From Harmonia axyridis (taxonomy: Eukaryota; Arthropoda; Insecta; Coleoptera; Coccinellidae): a stretch of 64,000 nt of DNA. Position 1 is the first letter of the stretch. Every line of letters begins with the position of its first letter. This document shows, in pieces, positions 22,420-33,749 of this stretch. The DNA lies in assembly GCF_914767665.1 (NCBI RefSeq), contig NC_059503.1, positions 53,126,852 to 53,190,851 of the forward strand, read 5' to 3'. The notes beneath the pieces were generated by a model. That model saw nothing but the letters and a program-made list of their open reading frames with translations, was not told the origin of the DNA and did not search any database. A program made the position numbers and the translations under genes.

Positions 22420-23541
22420 ATGGCTCAAGAAAGAATAGATTTAACATTGCCAGAAAAATTTGGAATGTTATTACCTAGATTTTCAGGAAAAGAAAATGAG
22501 TTGCATTCGTTCTTACGTAGCGCAGAACAATTTTTATTCATGTTTACAAATGAAGCCCAAATAATTAAAGATTATTGTTTCGCAGTTGTAAAATCGAAAC
22601 TTACTGATCGTGCATTAGCAGAGGTATCTACTTCTGATATACCTAACAATTGGGACGTTCTTAAACGATTCTTAAATACGAAATTCGGAGATCAAATAAA
22701 TTTAGATGTATTAATTCATCAATTGCAATTTTTAGCAAAGAAGCCACATGAAGACATGTTAAATTTCATTGATAAAATAATATCGTTGAAAATTCGAATT
22801 AATTATAGAATAGATTCAGATCCTATGCCTGATCCAGAGAAATTAATTTATAAATCGAATATTTTAAAAATATGTAAAACAGTATTGATATCGAATTCCC
22901 CAATGGAATTACGAACTTATTTGATTACTAACAATGCATTTAACTTTGATAATACCGTAAACGCTGTAAAAGATTATTTATGTAATATGGCTCAGTATGA
23001 ATTATTAGACAGAAGTCGAAATAAAAATCCTATACATAAAAATGTATCGAGAAATAATTATTCCGATCATCGCAATAATACAAACAAATACAATCATTTT
23101 TCAAATAATAATTACCGAACGCAGCATTATGAAACGCAGCATAGATTCCCTTCGAGACCGATACAATTTACGCAACGTCAAGTAAATACTCATTATCCTA
23201 CGCAACGTGAAACGTTTGGTGTTCCAAGTACGTCGAGAAATCAAAACGTTTTTAAACCGAATCCAAATCAAAGAATAACTACCCCACCTGAAAGAATGTC
23301 AGTACAGACACGAGTTTATCCACAAAAAAGACCTAATTATTCAACCCAATATCAAAATAATCCCCAGAGAAAATTCTATAATAATAATGATCGAAGCCCT
23401 GATTTTCTCGTAGAAGAATTAACTCATATTGATATAAATCCTAATAAGAGAAATTCTTTCTCACAACCTTCTACATCGAAAAGTAATTTCTCAAATGAAC
23501 GAAATTTTCAAGACCCTATTTTAGAAAACGAACTGACATAA
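22420..23541 (+). CDS. gag: Errantivirus-type Gag
   Basis: 373 residues. The first two thirds are an alpha-helical capsid-like region (PRFSGKENELHSFL start, FLNTKFGDQ and QLQFLAKKPHE motifs), as in errantivirus Gags. The C-terminal third is rich in Asn, Gln, Arg and Pro and has no CCHC zinc knuckle, again typical of errantiviruses. It should assemble particles and bind RNA through the basic tail. The next ORF is in the -1 frame and stays open back into gag. The in-frame heptamer A AAT TTT at 23502-23508 is a canonical slippery site 33 nt before the gag stop, so a Gag-Pol fusion is predicted. Confidence 0.85.
   Translation: MAQERIDLTLPEKFGMLLPRFSGKENELHSFLRSAEQFLFMFTNEAQIIKDYCFAVVKSKLTDRALAEVSTSDIPNNWDVLKRFLNTKFGDQINLDVLIHQLQFLAKKPHEDMLNFIDKIISLKIRINYRIDSDPMPDPEKLIYKSNILKICKTVLISNSPMELRTYLITNNAFNFDNTVNAVKDYLCNMAQYELLDRSRNKNPIHKNVSRNNYSDHRNNTNKYNHFSNNNYRTQHYETQHRFPSRPIQFTQRQVNTHYPTQRETFGVPSTSRNQNVFKPNPNQRITTPPERMSVQTRVYPQKRPNYSTQYQNNPQRKFYNNNDRSPDFLVEELTHIDINPNKRNSFSQPSTSKSNFSNERNFQDPILENELT
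23502..23508 (+). promoter_or_regulatory. Predicted -1 ribosomal frameshift site
   Basis: A AAT TTT fits the X XXY YYZ rule in the gag frame. Shifting here joins gag to the pol frame with no stop in between. A downstream stimulatory structure was not worked out. Confidence 0.6.
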
Positions 23542-26261
23542 ATCATACGTTAGATGATACGAATCAAAATCCTATTGAAGTACCAGTAAACCCTAGTTAT
23601 TTAGAAACTGAAAAAAGAGATTTATCACAAAAACAGAAACTGCGTATTGCAAGTAATTTTAAAAAATTAAATGAAAAAACTATTGACATTAATCATCCAA
23701 AACCAAAATTGTCGAAACCTATAGAAATAAATAATATTGAAAACGTAATTTTCAAATGCGATATAACTAATGATACGAATAATAATGAAACCAATGAAAT
23801 TGAAAATAATGAAATCATGGAAGAAAAATTAGATAAACCCTCTGAATTATTAAATACTATTGAACAAAAAGATGATGATTTTTTGATTCATAAATTGATA
23901 AAAGATGTAAATGATCATAATTATACGGATATTTCCAGTGATCCAAAACGAAAATACTTTACAATGAAAATAGATAAAGAATTTTCGAATAATAGAAATT
24001 CCCATAAATTTCCCCATGATATTTATCGAAAAAGCAAATTTAAACGACCTCCCATACAATTTCAATCAAGTTACGTAGGTCACGAACCTTTCAATTACTC
24101 CTATTGTAATACAAACCCAACTGTTATCAAAGCACCGATTATTCGCAACCTTGATCCTATATTCAGAAGAAAGCAAGTATGCAATTCACAATTTTTCTCA
24201 ACTAATAAAGAATGTGCTTACCCATTAAGTAGAATTATTATTGATCCAACTAGTGAATTAACATACCAAAACTTTTTAACTTTTAATAAAAATGATAATA
24301 TCAAAAATTACGTGAATATTAGAGAAAAAGAAGGTAACTTATTTGAATCCCCTGAAAATTGCGCCCTAGCACATTGTGTATCACAAGATTTTAAAATGAA
24401 TAAAGGAATAGCGTTAGAATTTAAAAATAAATATGGTGGAATAGGAAAACTGAAGAATCAAAATAAATTAGTTGGCGAAGTTGCCACAATCCGAGAAGAT
24501 AATAGGAATATTTATTATTTAATTACTAAAAAATGTCATTATGAAAAACCTGAATATGAAACAGTTTTTCAGTCACTTTTAAATCTTAGAAAAATATGCG
24601 ATATTAATGACGATAGATTTTTAGCTTTACCACGAATTGCATGTGGATTAGATCGACTAGAATGGTCAATTATTTTAAAAATGTTAAAATATATCTTTGG
24701 TGAATCCAATATAAACGTGATTATTTACCATTTACCAACACATACAAATGAGAATTTAATTGAGTGTAATGGAATAGATGATGATCTTATTTCAATTGCA
24801 AATCAGATAACAGACGAAGAGTTAGATGAATGCTTAAATCTTTTAAACTCCGCAGACGAAAATAGTGAACAAGATGAAAATATAATTGACTTTGAAACTC
24901 AAAATGTTATTATTCATGACGATGTAACTATTCATAGCAATATTGAAAATCCAATTTTCGAAATACCTTATACAGAAAGAAGTATTAACTCATCTAATTT
25001 ACAAATAATATTCAAAACTGCATCTAATTATAATGTTATAAAAATTAAATTATTCGGAGAAAAACTCAGATTTATTGTTTCCATAAATTCAATCGAAAGC
25101 GATTTATATAAATTTATTAAAGAATATATTAGACCAAAAAGTTCCTATACATTATTTTTTAAATCACCAGAATTAGAAAAACCGCTTATACGAATTTTGC
25201 AAGAGAAATTCGACTATAAGAGTTTTGATTTAAAAATTTCAAGAATTCTGTTAGAAGACGTTGAAGACATAGATGAAAGACAACTTAGAATCACTCAGTA
25301 TCATGAAACTAAAACGATACATCGAGGATTAAGAGAAAATCTTATTAGTTTGAAACGGAAATTTTATTGGCCGAATATGAATAAAGATGTTCAAAATTAT
25401 ATAAATTCGTGTGAATATTGCCAGAAAAGCAAATATGAAAGAACTCCAATTCAATTACAATATAAACCTAATCCTGTTGGTTCTAAACCCTTTTCTCATC
25501 TTTATTGTGATACAATACGATTTGGTCAAACATACTGTTTAAGTATAATAGATTCATTTTCTAGATTTGGACAATGTTATCCATTACTTCAAAAGAACGG
25601 ATTAGAAATTGTAGACAAATTAATAATTTATTTGAGCCATTATGGTATACCTAATAGAATAACATGTGACAACGGTATTGAATTTAAAAATAATGTTGTA
25701 CAAGATCTTTGTAAAGTGCATAAAATCGAAATTCATTACATCACAAATTACAACCCAAATTCGAATGCTTTAGTGGAACGATTTCATTCAACACTTATAG
25801 AACAATTACGAACTATTGAAGGTAAAAACAGTACTTTTCAAAATAAATTAGCTCAAGCTTTATTAAGCTATAATAATTCAAATCACTCAAGTTTAGAAAT
25901 GACCCCCATGCAAATTATTAAGGCAGACTTAAATTACTCATTACCTATTGAACGTACGCATAACGAACAAGTTCAAAATTATGTAGAAAATTATATTGAA
26001 AATTTGAATGACATCACGAAACAAATAGAAAAACAACGAGATAAACAATTAAATCGATTAGAAAAAACGAATTATAAGAGACGTGCGAAAGAAGATCACC
26101 CTCTTAATAAAAACCCGACTTATATCAAAGCCCCAATCACACGAAAACTTGATCCTGCATTCAAAAAGATAGATGCGAAAGAAATTGATTCTCATCGTAT
26201 TCAAGACGATAAAAATAAACATATTCATCATAAAAAAATATTGAAACAACGAAAAAAATAA
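23509..26261 (+). CDS. pol: Pol with TARG1-like macrodomain and integrase, no protease or RT
   Basis: The open frame continues from the slip site; the first residues usable as a reference begin at 23709 (850 residues to the stop). Residues 107-165 are a diverged scrap of this element's own integrase, in which the KSKxxRxPIQ block is joined to the NPTxIKAPIxRxLDP block of the C terminus. Residues 205-345 are a macrodomain with NKGIALEF, IYYLITKK (Lys274/275) and CGLDRLEW (Asp315). Residues 430-530 match the errantivirus RNase H-integrase connector. Integrase follows with zinc ligands H532, H538, C568, C571 and catalytic D601, D654, E690 (D-35-E). There is no retropepsin DTG, no YxDD and no RNase H. 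The product should integrate cDNA made by another element. The macrodomain would bind or remove ADP-ribose. Confidence 0.88.
24321..24743 (+). other. TARG1/OARD1-like macrodomain inside Pol
   Basis: In human TARG1 an active-site Lys (in the YYLITKK segment) and an Asp (in GCGLDRLQW) hydrolyse ADP-ribose esters on glutamate. Both positions are kept here. The ALPRIACGLD strand and AHCVSQDF segment also follow the family closely. Glycine of the usual GxGIA loop is Asn (NKGIA). Confidence 0.85.
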
Positions 26262-26289
26262 GTTTTAAATTTTATTTGCAGATTCAAAA

Positions 26290-27843
26290 ATGGACCAAAC
26301 AAATGGTATACTACTTACTCTAATAATGATAATCCTATGGACAAAAATAAGTATCATAATAAACGCACTCGAAATCATTCCCTTAGAAAATAATATATTA
26401 CCCGTTTTATTAGGAAAAGCCTATGTTACGAATAAGAATCTACAATTGATTTATCACATTGATTTAAATAGGATAGAGGAAATAATTTTCAAATATCAAA
26501 AGGAAATTGAAAATCTGAAAGACCAAAAATTAGGTTTTGCTCAGACAGCAAATTATAAATATTTACAACATTCAAATGATATAAACTTTAAAGCCCTTGA
26601 AGAGATTCTTAATAAGAGTATTCAAACTAAAAGAGGATTAGTTAATCTTGGTGGTAAAATTTCAAAAATATTATTCGGAACGTTAGATTCAGACGATGAA
26701 GAATTATATCGAAACTATTTTAATAGCATACAGAAAAATGAGAAAACGCTCATGAAAAATCAGAAGCAAATAGCTACTGTTGTAAACGATCTGAAAAATA
26801 AGTATATCACTAAATTCAAAAATATGAATGAAAATCTGAAACTATTACAAATTGTTCCAGAGTTACGTGAGGTAGAGCAAATGCATCTCATGACATTTGA
26901 AATTAAAGATATTAAAAATACCCTTGATGAAATTCAAACAGCAATAAGTTTTGCAAGATTACACCTTTTACACGAATCTATTTTACCTTATGCTAAATTT
27001 GTCGAATTAATCAAGAATGTCACAATAATACCTGTTCATCACCTTAAAGATTATTATCAATTATGTCATACTAAGATTATTTTTCAAAACAAAATATTAC
27101 TCTTTTTGATTTCAATTCCCACTGTTTATCAGAAAGGCTATGATCTATACAAGTTTTACTTCCTACCTCAGAATAATTTAACCATTTCCCATACCAATCC
27201 CTATATGCTCTCTCAAGAAGAATTATTGGAATGGTCAACTTCAACAAATAATTGTCATCCCGTGGAAGAAGATTTCTTATGTGATCAAGAATCATTAAAT
27301 AAACCCCCAGAATGTCTCAGGAACATATTGAAAAATCATACAGAAAATTGTCCTAGAATTAAAACTACTTCACATTCAGACATCAGATTGTTAGAAGATG
27401 GAAGTATTCTATCGATAGACAACGTGAAAGTTCAAGAGAAATGCCCTCAACAAATTAAATATTATTTTACTCCTTCGATGGCACTCCTCCATTCAAAATG
27501 TGAAATAAGCAACCTACAGAAAGAGATTTTCCCTCTAACCACCATAAATGAAGAAAAATACATTATTCTACCCAAGCAGACCCATTTTATGAAGAATAAT
27601 TCCAAAGAAGAAAATATCGAGAATGAAGATATTCCAGACATCGTCTTAGAAGACTTAGACCAGTGGAATCTTCAACCCATAGGAATAACTTTTACATTTA
27701 TTTTAATAATATTTATAATAATAATTATTATTGCTTTTGCTTTTAGATATTTCAAAAGAAATGTATTTTTAAAAGCTACACCTCAGCCAGGTGATACCTT
27801 TTTCCAAGAAGGGGAGGAATTACATAATATGAACCCTTACTAA
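26290..27843 (+). CDS. env: Errantivirus-type envelope protein
   Basis: 517 residues. N-terminal hydrophobic segment (about 7-25, signal peptide). A basic site TKR near residue 117 precedes a glycine-rich fusion-peptide-like stretch (GLVNLGGKISKILFGTLD), as in insect errantivirus and baculovirus F-type proteins. Long helices follow, then paired cysteines in the C-terminal half, a strongly hydrophobic membrane anchor (about 467-485) and a short cytoplasmic tail. The last codons lie in the 3' LTR. No disruption was seen. It is probably made from a spliced RNA. Whether it mediates transfer between cells is unknown. Confidence 0.85.
   Translation: MDQTNGILLTLIMIILWTKISIIINALEIIPLENNILPVLLGKAYVTNKNLQLIYHIDLNRIEEIIFKYQKEIENLKDQKLGFAQTANYKYLQHSNDINFKALEEILNKSIQTKRGLVNLGGKISKILFGTLDSDDEELYRNYFNSIQKNEKTLMKNQKQIATVVNDLKNKYITKFKNMNENLKLLQIVPELREVEQMHLMTFEIKDIKNTLDEIQTAISFARLHLLHESILPYAKFVELIKNVTIIPVHHLKDYYQLCHTKIIFQNKILLFLISIPTVYQKGYDLYKFYFLPQNNLTISHTNPYMLSQEELLEWSTSTNNCHPVEEDFLCDQESLNKPPECLRNILKNHTENCPRIKTTSHSDIRLLEDGSILSIDNVKVQEKCPQQIKYYFTPSMALLHSKCEISNLQKEIFPLTTINEEKYIILPKQTHFMKNNSKEENIENEDIPDIVLEDLDQWNLQPIGITFTFILIIFIIIIIIAFAFRYFKRNVFLKATPQPGDTFFQEGEELHNMNPY
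27805..27817 (+). other. Polypurine tract
   Basis: AAGAAGGGGAGG directly before the 3' LTR, the expected primer for plus-strand DNA; it overlaps the env coding sequence. Confidence 0.8.
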
Positions 27844-28142
27844 ATAAATAGATCCTTTCCTTCAATCCCATAAGAACTACATATTACAATGTATCTAATT
27901 GCAGATTCAGCATTTCATCTTTATGAATAGCCCTTTGTTTCACTTGTTATTGAATTGTTATTCACCTAGGAATTTAGATAAGAAAATCTATAAAGGGGAC
28001 TGAATCTGTGTACTCATTAAGAATTGATTGGTCATTCTTTAAGAATTGATTGTGTATCCATTAAGAAAAGATTGTCTCGCTTTGTATTCGAAATAAATCG
28101 TTTTGTTTTTAAAAACGAGGTTTTCCACCACAAAAACATAAT
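27818..28142 (+). repeat. 3' LTR
   Basis: Same 325 bp as the 5' LTR by eye, followed by the TATATA duplication. It contains the env stop codon. Confidence 0.88.
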
Positions 28143-28148
28143 TATATA

Positions 28149-31100
28149 TTAACGATGCATTGATCCCATGTTTATATATATAGGAAAATACAATTATTTG
28201 TTCAAAGTGTTTTATCTTTTAATAAGTTACTCATGTTATTTCGATGAAATGTGTTACCTGATGAGCAAGTGGTGCACATCTTTCTTGAGATTTGATACCT
28301 ACATTCTATTCTCTATATCGATGAAAGCAATATCACCTGCTTATATATATAAAACTTTGTAGTTAAATTTTTATAATCTCTAATCATCTATAGTATTTAG
28401 TCGAAGTATTAGGCAGAGATCAAAATATATGCAGAAACGAGTCATATTAAAATGATGTATTATATTATAGTATGATTCAAATGAATCGAAATATTTGCTC
28501 ATATAACCTCCACTTTCAGGACATTAACACACAATATCAATATATATTATAGTTCGAAAACAATATTAATTTTAATATGAAGACAATAGGACATAAAACG
28601 TTCAACTTGGTGTTCATTGTCTTGGAACTTTATATTTTATAACAACAATGTCCTAGAAGTAGAGGTATATTTTGATTGGTTCTTCATGATACAGTTGGGG
28701 TAGAAAATATATCAAAACCAATTGAACCTGCTTTTGACAGCGAAACAATTTCCCTCGTCAATTTTTATACATGTTAAGAAAATAATACTGATAAATCCTT
28801 AATTTTATCAGAAAAAAGATTTACCTATATAATGTACGAGAATCAGACATAAAAAACATAAAGTGTTTCTCATTCTCGTTAATTTCTCTTGTATTTCATT
28901 TTTTCTTGGACTCTATATTCCATTTTTTTTTGTGCATTGCCTGAAATTTAGTCAATAGCATATAACACGTATTTCCACAAAACGTTTTCAATTATCACAT
29001 AAATAAGAAAGCAATCAGAAATTATTGTTATTGTTTTACAGGATCAATAAAGTATGTTATGTTATGTTATTAAAATGAAATTTATCTTCTGAGGAATATT
29101 TCTGAATTATCGAAAAAATATGTTGATTAAAAACTCCTCTCTGAATATAATATTCTTGAGAGAATATGCATGAGTATTACTCAAGTAGAAATATAAGGAC
29201 AATTTGAATTGTATCCTGGGTTGAGTGAATCCCATGCGGATAATTGGAATACTTGGTAACATCGACCAGCCGACCAAGATGCGAATCGCTAGTTAGAATA
29301 ACGTGTTAAAATGAGAGAAAGTTTGGGATTCACCAATTTTTTTTTCTTTGTTTCATTTCGTTAAATCTGAGTGAATTCTGAATTTCTTGATCGGTCAATT
29401 TGAGTAATCGAGTGATTTTTAACATAAGGGGGTTGTGTCAAGTAACCGTGCAAGTAACGGTGACTGTGTTAGCTTTTCATTAGAGAAACAATCTCATAAT
29501 TTTCATACGACGACAAAAATTTTGTGAAAGAGTAACCAGTTCCTAGGCGAATCAGTTCAATATCGAATCTGGTTCAGCGCTCGAGTCATTATTGTGCCCT
29601 TTCAAAAACCATTCACGAAAAACTCATTTGGTTAACCGGTAACGAAATTCAAAACAAACTTTTCTGTTGATACTGCCTGCTACATCTCAATCAAAAAGCC
29701 CTTTCGTTTCGACTGGATACGATAACTTGAAATTCCTTGTTTTACGAGTAAACATGAAATTTCCAAAAAACATATTCATCCGGCTATAAAATCTGAATTG
29801 TTCGTGAAACAAAATATTGTAAATACCTACTATGTACAGTGCTCAACGCAAATTCATAACAGTGTTAATAATGAGGTTAGGGAAAATCGTAAAATGATAA
29901 AGTATCTAGTGAACATGATCATTTTCCTATCGACACAAGAGCATTTAGGGGAATCAATGAAAGTGTTAACACTGGCCTTCGAGGAAATTTGGAGGAGCTT
30001 GTTGAAGTCGCCATGACGTCAGACGAAGTTTTTAGAATATATTTCCGTTCCGTCTGTATTTTGCAAATTACATCGAAAACCTTTCAGAATGATTAAATTG
30101 ATTCGGTGACCAAAATTTTGAGGCAAATAGCATTCATAACGAAATGGACAGGGTTTTTACTGGGAATTATGTATTCATTATTCATTAATAACTGATACTG
30201 TTGTAGATTATTATGTGTTTAATTTCCATAAAATGAATGTTTTGTTACTGAAATATATGTTTTTAGTTATGTTTAATATACGGCCTAATAAAAAGCGTCA
30301 CTTCCACTTCTGATAATAACATTTTTAAATCTGATTGATAAGTGAGAGGAACTATTCGATCTATAATGTTCCTTAAAACTCAAAATAATGAATTTTCACC
30401 TTAATTCAATACTGAAATCCGATTCAAACCAAAATTATTGAATTAATCAAACTACAATTCAGTTATTGGCTAAACCCTACATATAAGTGTTGGCAAGAAA
30501 TCGTGAAGGAAAAACTACTTTTAACAATTAATCTTCAAATTAATTTAAATGAGTATGACTACTTCAAACCTTATTCTAGCAAGGCACTCGAAATTTTGCA
30601 ACAAGCTTGAAATGCTTATTTCTTATAATATATGCGTAAAAATGCAACCCGTTCGAAAGATCAATTACCGAAATTTTCATTATGGCATCTTCCATATTTT
30701 TCTTGAATTATCCTTGGTCTATATTTGATTATACTGATGATATGATCAGCTTTATATTTCGCACAGTTCCAGGTTGTGTTTTAGTTGAAGCCTCTGAAAA
30801 CTCGATCCTATCGGTTCTGTGGTATCGGAGATATTTGATAGTCGCCTTTCGATATCCTTTTCAATTGCTCTATGAGGACCATGAAATTTCACGGAAGGCT
30901 TCATTCAAATTGTCGTATTTCAAGGGAGTGCGTAATTTCATTCAAGTCAAACTCATAGTTTTGAAATAAATAGAAACTCAACATTTCTAAAAGACATATT
31001 CACTAAAATCTTGGTCAGATTTTACCAGTTAACGAACCTCGCGATACGAAACCACCCAAGAACACCGTCCTTCATCTCGAATGTTTCGTGTATACGAACA

Positions 31101-31293
31101 CGCAAACAGATTTACATTTGAAGACGAATTCATCAACAGGGAGTCAAAACTTAAATTTCGACCACTCAAAAATCGGTGAGATTAGGACAGAGTTTAGCCC
31201 TAAAAATGATGAAATAGGAACACCTGCTACAATGATCGACTCTGGCGTTGGCATAAATACATATTCCAAGTACACGACATGTTCTGCATCTTG
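28149..31293. other. Right interior of the 15.4-kb insertion, no supported gene
   Basis: Short open stretches (for example 29798-30016 and 30682-30969) have no recognisable domain. A TATGT simple repeat follows GATCAATAAAG near 29042-29070. The subterminal CGAGATCC cluster begins at 31294. Confidence 0.5.
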
Positions 31294-31521
31294 CGAGATC
31301 CGACGACTATGCGATTTCGACCCTTATTGATATACAAAGATTTTGATACTTATCTCGCATCTTACGAGATCCGTCTTAGTGGCAACGTTGAACGGATCTC
31401 ATTGCCACGCGGTATACAATGTATATAGGGTATATAGGAAAGGATCTCGGATTGTTGGTTTATAAGACATGGACCTCGTAGCGTTGAAATTTTACAGGGA
31501 TCTCGTAATCACATTTTCGAA

Positions 31522-31563
<42 letters not shown>

Positions 31564-31704
31564 CATTGTATAGTCAATTTATCATATTCTCCCGAAATAC
31601 AATACATGGCATTACTCATGAAACAACAGAAAAATATTACAATGTTCAGCATCCTTGAATCTAATCTGTACAAATTAACAACTATATCAATGAATTTTTA
31701 CACT

Positions 31705-33749
31705 TCACACCGTATCACTCCTTCGATAAAATAATAAATAAGGAACTCTATCTCCTTGACGTTGAAGAACATCTTCTTCCGTAACTCTGTTTATTTTAGA
31801 GTCATCAAACCTCAACCATGTATTATACCCCGAATGGAAAGTATCTGCTATATAATGCCCATAGCTGGCCTCCTTTCCTACATGGTATACTACAGATATT
31901 AATTTATATTGTCTCTCCGCTGAAGTATTCGTCCTTCCAGATAATATTTTAGAATCAATCTGCAGATTGATGGGAAATTTTATAGTCTTCATTATTTTAG
32001 TGCAGCCATTCATTCTGTATTCGAAGCATTTCAAATGTAATACTAAAACTACAGGCAACTTCTCTATCATCACTTGCTGCCATGCTTCAACCGTTTCTTT
32101 CGTTTTCGATGATGTCAGACCCTCTAGTTTGTTCTTGGTTGTAAGGCCTTCTAATGCTTCAGCTATGTTATTTGCTTTCTTAATATTTACTGGCAATGTT
32201 AGGAATGGTTCAATATTTTCTGAAGTTTCGTCTCCGGTTTTATGGATTCTTGAACAGAGAAGTCCTCCGAATATATCACTAATCGGAGTCTTGTCCATTT
32301 GTATTTCTCTTGTTACATTCCCTTCGTTCTTAGGACCCACAACTTTCCAATCATCCACATCTATTTTCACTTCTTTTTTAGCTGCTTGAATATTTTCGTC
32401 ATGGCTAAGCAATTTCATTATTTCCATCATTTCATCATTGAGTCCATTCAACAGAAGGCTCAAGAATTCTTCGGCGTCTTCTTGTCGGCCTTCAACAAGG
32501 AAAGAATCGCTACGTGTTCCGTTTAGCAACGTATAAAACGATGAAGCCTTAAACGAATTGCCATTGTCTATATTGACGAAAGTTTGCTTCTTGTTCTTCT
32601 TTTTAGAACGTGACTTGCGTCTTACATTGGGCAGATTATCGAAGTTATTCATAAATTTACACCTGGAATAGTTGAATAATTAAAATACATATATAAAATT
32701 GTTATTCAATCAAAGTTGCAAATTATATTAATTTATACTTACATATTTTCACTCATTGTTATTGATTTCAGTGCATTATTGTGAGTGAAGTTCTCTGATA
32801 ACCGTTTGAGAAGGTTACAAAGTGGTGGGCAAGCAAGTAAGGCTTGTAATATTGAGTTTATATAACAAAAGTTACTTTTGTTTCGTAAACCCCTGGGTTT
32901 AAAACTGGTTTGGGTCCCATCAATTTTATAGTTCTTGAGAAATCCTGAAAATTAAAAAATATTACTAACCATGATAGAAACTTGAATTTTCACTGATATT
33001 TGTAGGTGAAAACCAATGCATTCCACTTTTCATCAAGTAAAATGGGTTCAACTAAGTAATTATCTACTGTAGATGTAAGCAAATTGTTAGTTGAAAGTAA
33101 GATAAATATATAAAAAAAGATATGGTTTTGAACTCACCTCCTAACATATGAGTGGCTGAATCTATTTTTTTGACTACTTTTGTATGTTTTAAAGATGTTA
33201 CATGTGAATCATTTATTTTATTGTCTATTTTCTCATTCGATATTGTTTTAACATCTTTATCAAATAGACTAGCCCATGATTTTTTTAATACATTTACTGT
33301 GGGCTCCTCAATTTTAGATTCATTTTTATTCGAGATGCAACTTTCAATTTTTTCAATTGTCCCATTTGAATCATTTTTAATTATCTCTGTATTATCTCCT
33401 GCAATAATTTCAACTGTTTTTACAGCTGAACTAGGGGGAGTTGAAGGTTTCGAATGTTTTCCTGTCATCTCATTCTGGATAATAGGTTTTGTAATTGATA
33501 ATCCATTGTAATTGATTACAGATTTTCTACACTCATTTTCTGAAAAAGTTGATATTAGTTGATTCATTATTATATTACATATTCATATTGACCATAAATA
33601 ATTCTATTAAGATCTCTATACTTACTTGAACAAAATTTTTGTTTAACTCTCCATGGTAATTTGAATTCACTAGAATTGGTAAATAATATGGTATTCATTC
33701 TACGGGCCTCTTCTTCTTCTAACGCAGATAACTCTAAGAATTGTAGATT
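31705..33749 (-). CDS. Usp10: Usp10-like deubiquitinase, copy 2, cut off from its poly(A) signals
   Basis: Exons 33626-33749, 33138-33539, 32743-32944 and 31705-32662, with the reading frame and splice sites kept. Differs from copy 1 by Glu to Lys in the FxASSFY segment and Lys to Gln near the C terminus (VLQRQ). The 15.4-kb insertion begins about 180 bp past the stop, inside the (TA)n tract. The two AATAAA signals used by the other copies therefore now lie some 15.5 kb away, at about 16034 and 16051. I saw no AATAAA between the stop and the insertion, so the transcript may end inside the inserted DNA. Confidence 0.85.

Larger units (their letters stand above)
21586..28142 (+). mobile_element. 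Errantivirus-like LTR element with macrodomain, lacking protease and RT
   Basis: Two 325-bp LTRs in which I saw no internal difference (21587-21911 and 27818-28142), TATATA duplicated on both sides (21580-21585 and 28143-28148), a PBS, three long ORFs and a polypurine tract. A YRYRYR target and an env ORF running into the 3' LTR are errantivirus traits. Between gag and integrase there is no room for, and no motif of, protease, reverse transcriptase or RNase H. The element must therefore be mobilised in trans if it moves. Matching LTRs and three open frames suggest recent insertion. Confidence 0.88.
16083..31522. mobile_element. ~15.4-kb insertion with imperfect inverted termini in the (TA)n tract of unit 2
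   Basis: Its exact position is shown by the uninterrupted (TA)n tracts of the other units. The ends are inverted copies: TACGAGATCC at 16097-16106 against 31498-31507, and TCAACGCTACGAG at 16123-16135 against its complement at 31475-31487 (16-bp blocks with one mismatch). The motif CGAGATCC, in either orientation or as a near match, recurs in both ends (about 16099, 16141, 16155, 16337, 16363; 31294, 31365, 31394, 31442, 31471, 31498). This is the pattern of subterminal transposase-binding sites. A TA target site is likely but cannot be proven inside (TA)n. No transposase was recognised. About 8.9 kb remains once the nested LTR element is removed. Confidence 0.65.

Noticed and set aside
23541..24320. 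A reverse transcriptase or protease hidden in another frame between gag and the macrodomain
   Set aside because: The interval is under 800 bp, no YxDD or DTG/DSG motif was seen, and the pol frame itself is open throughout.
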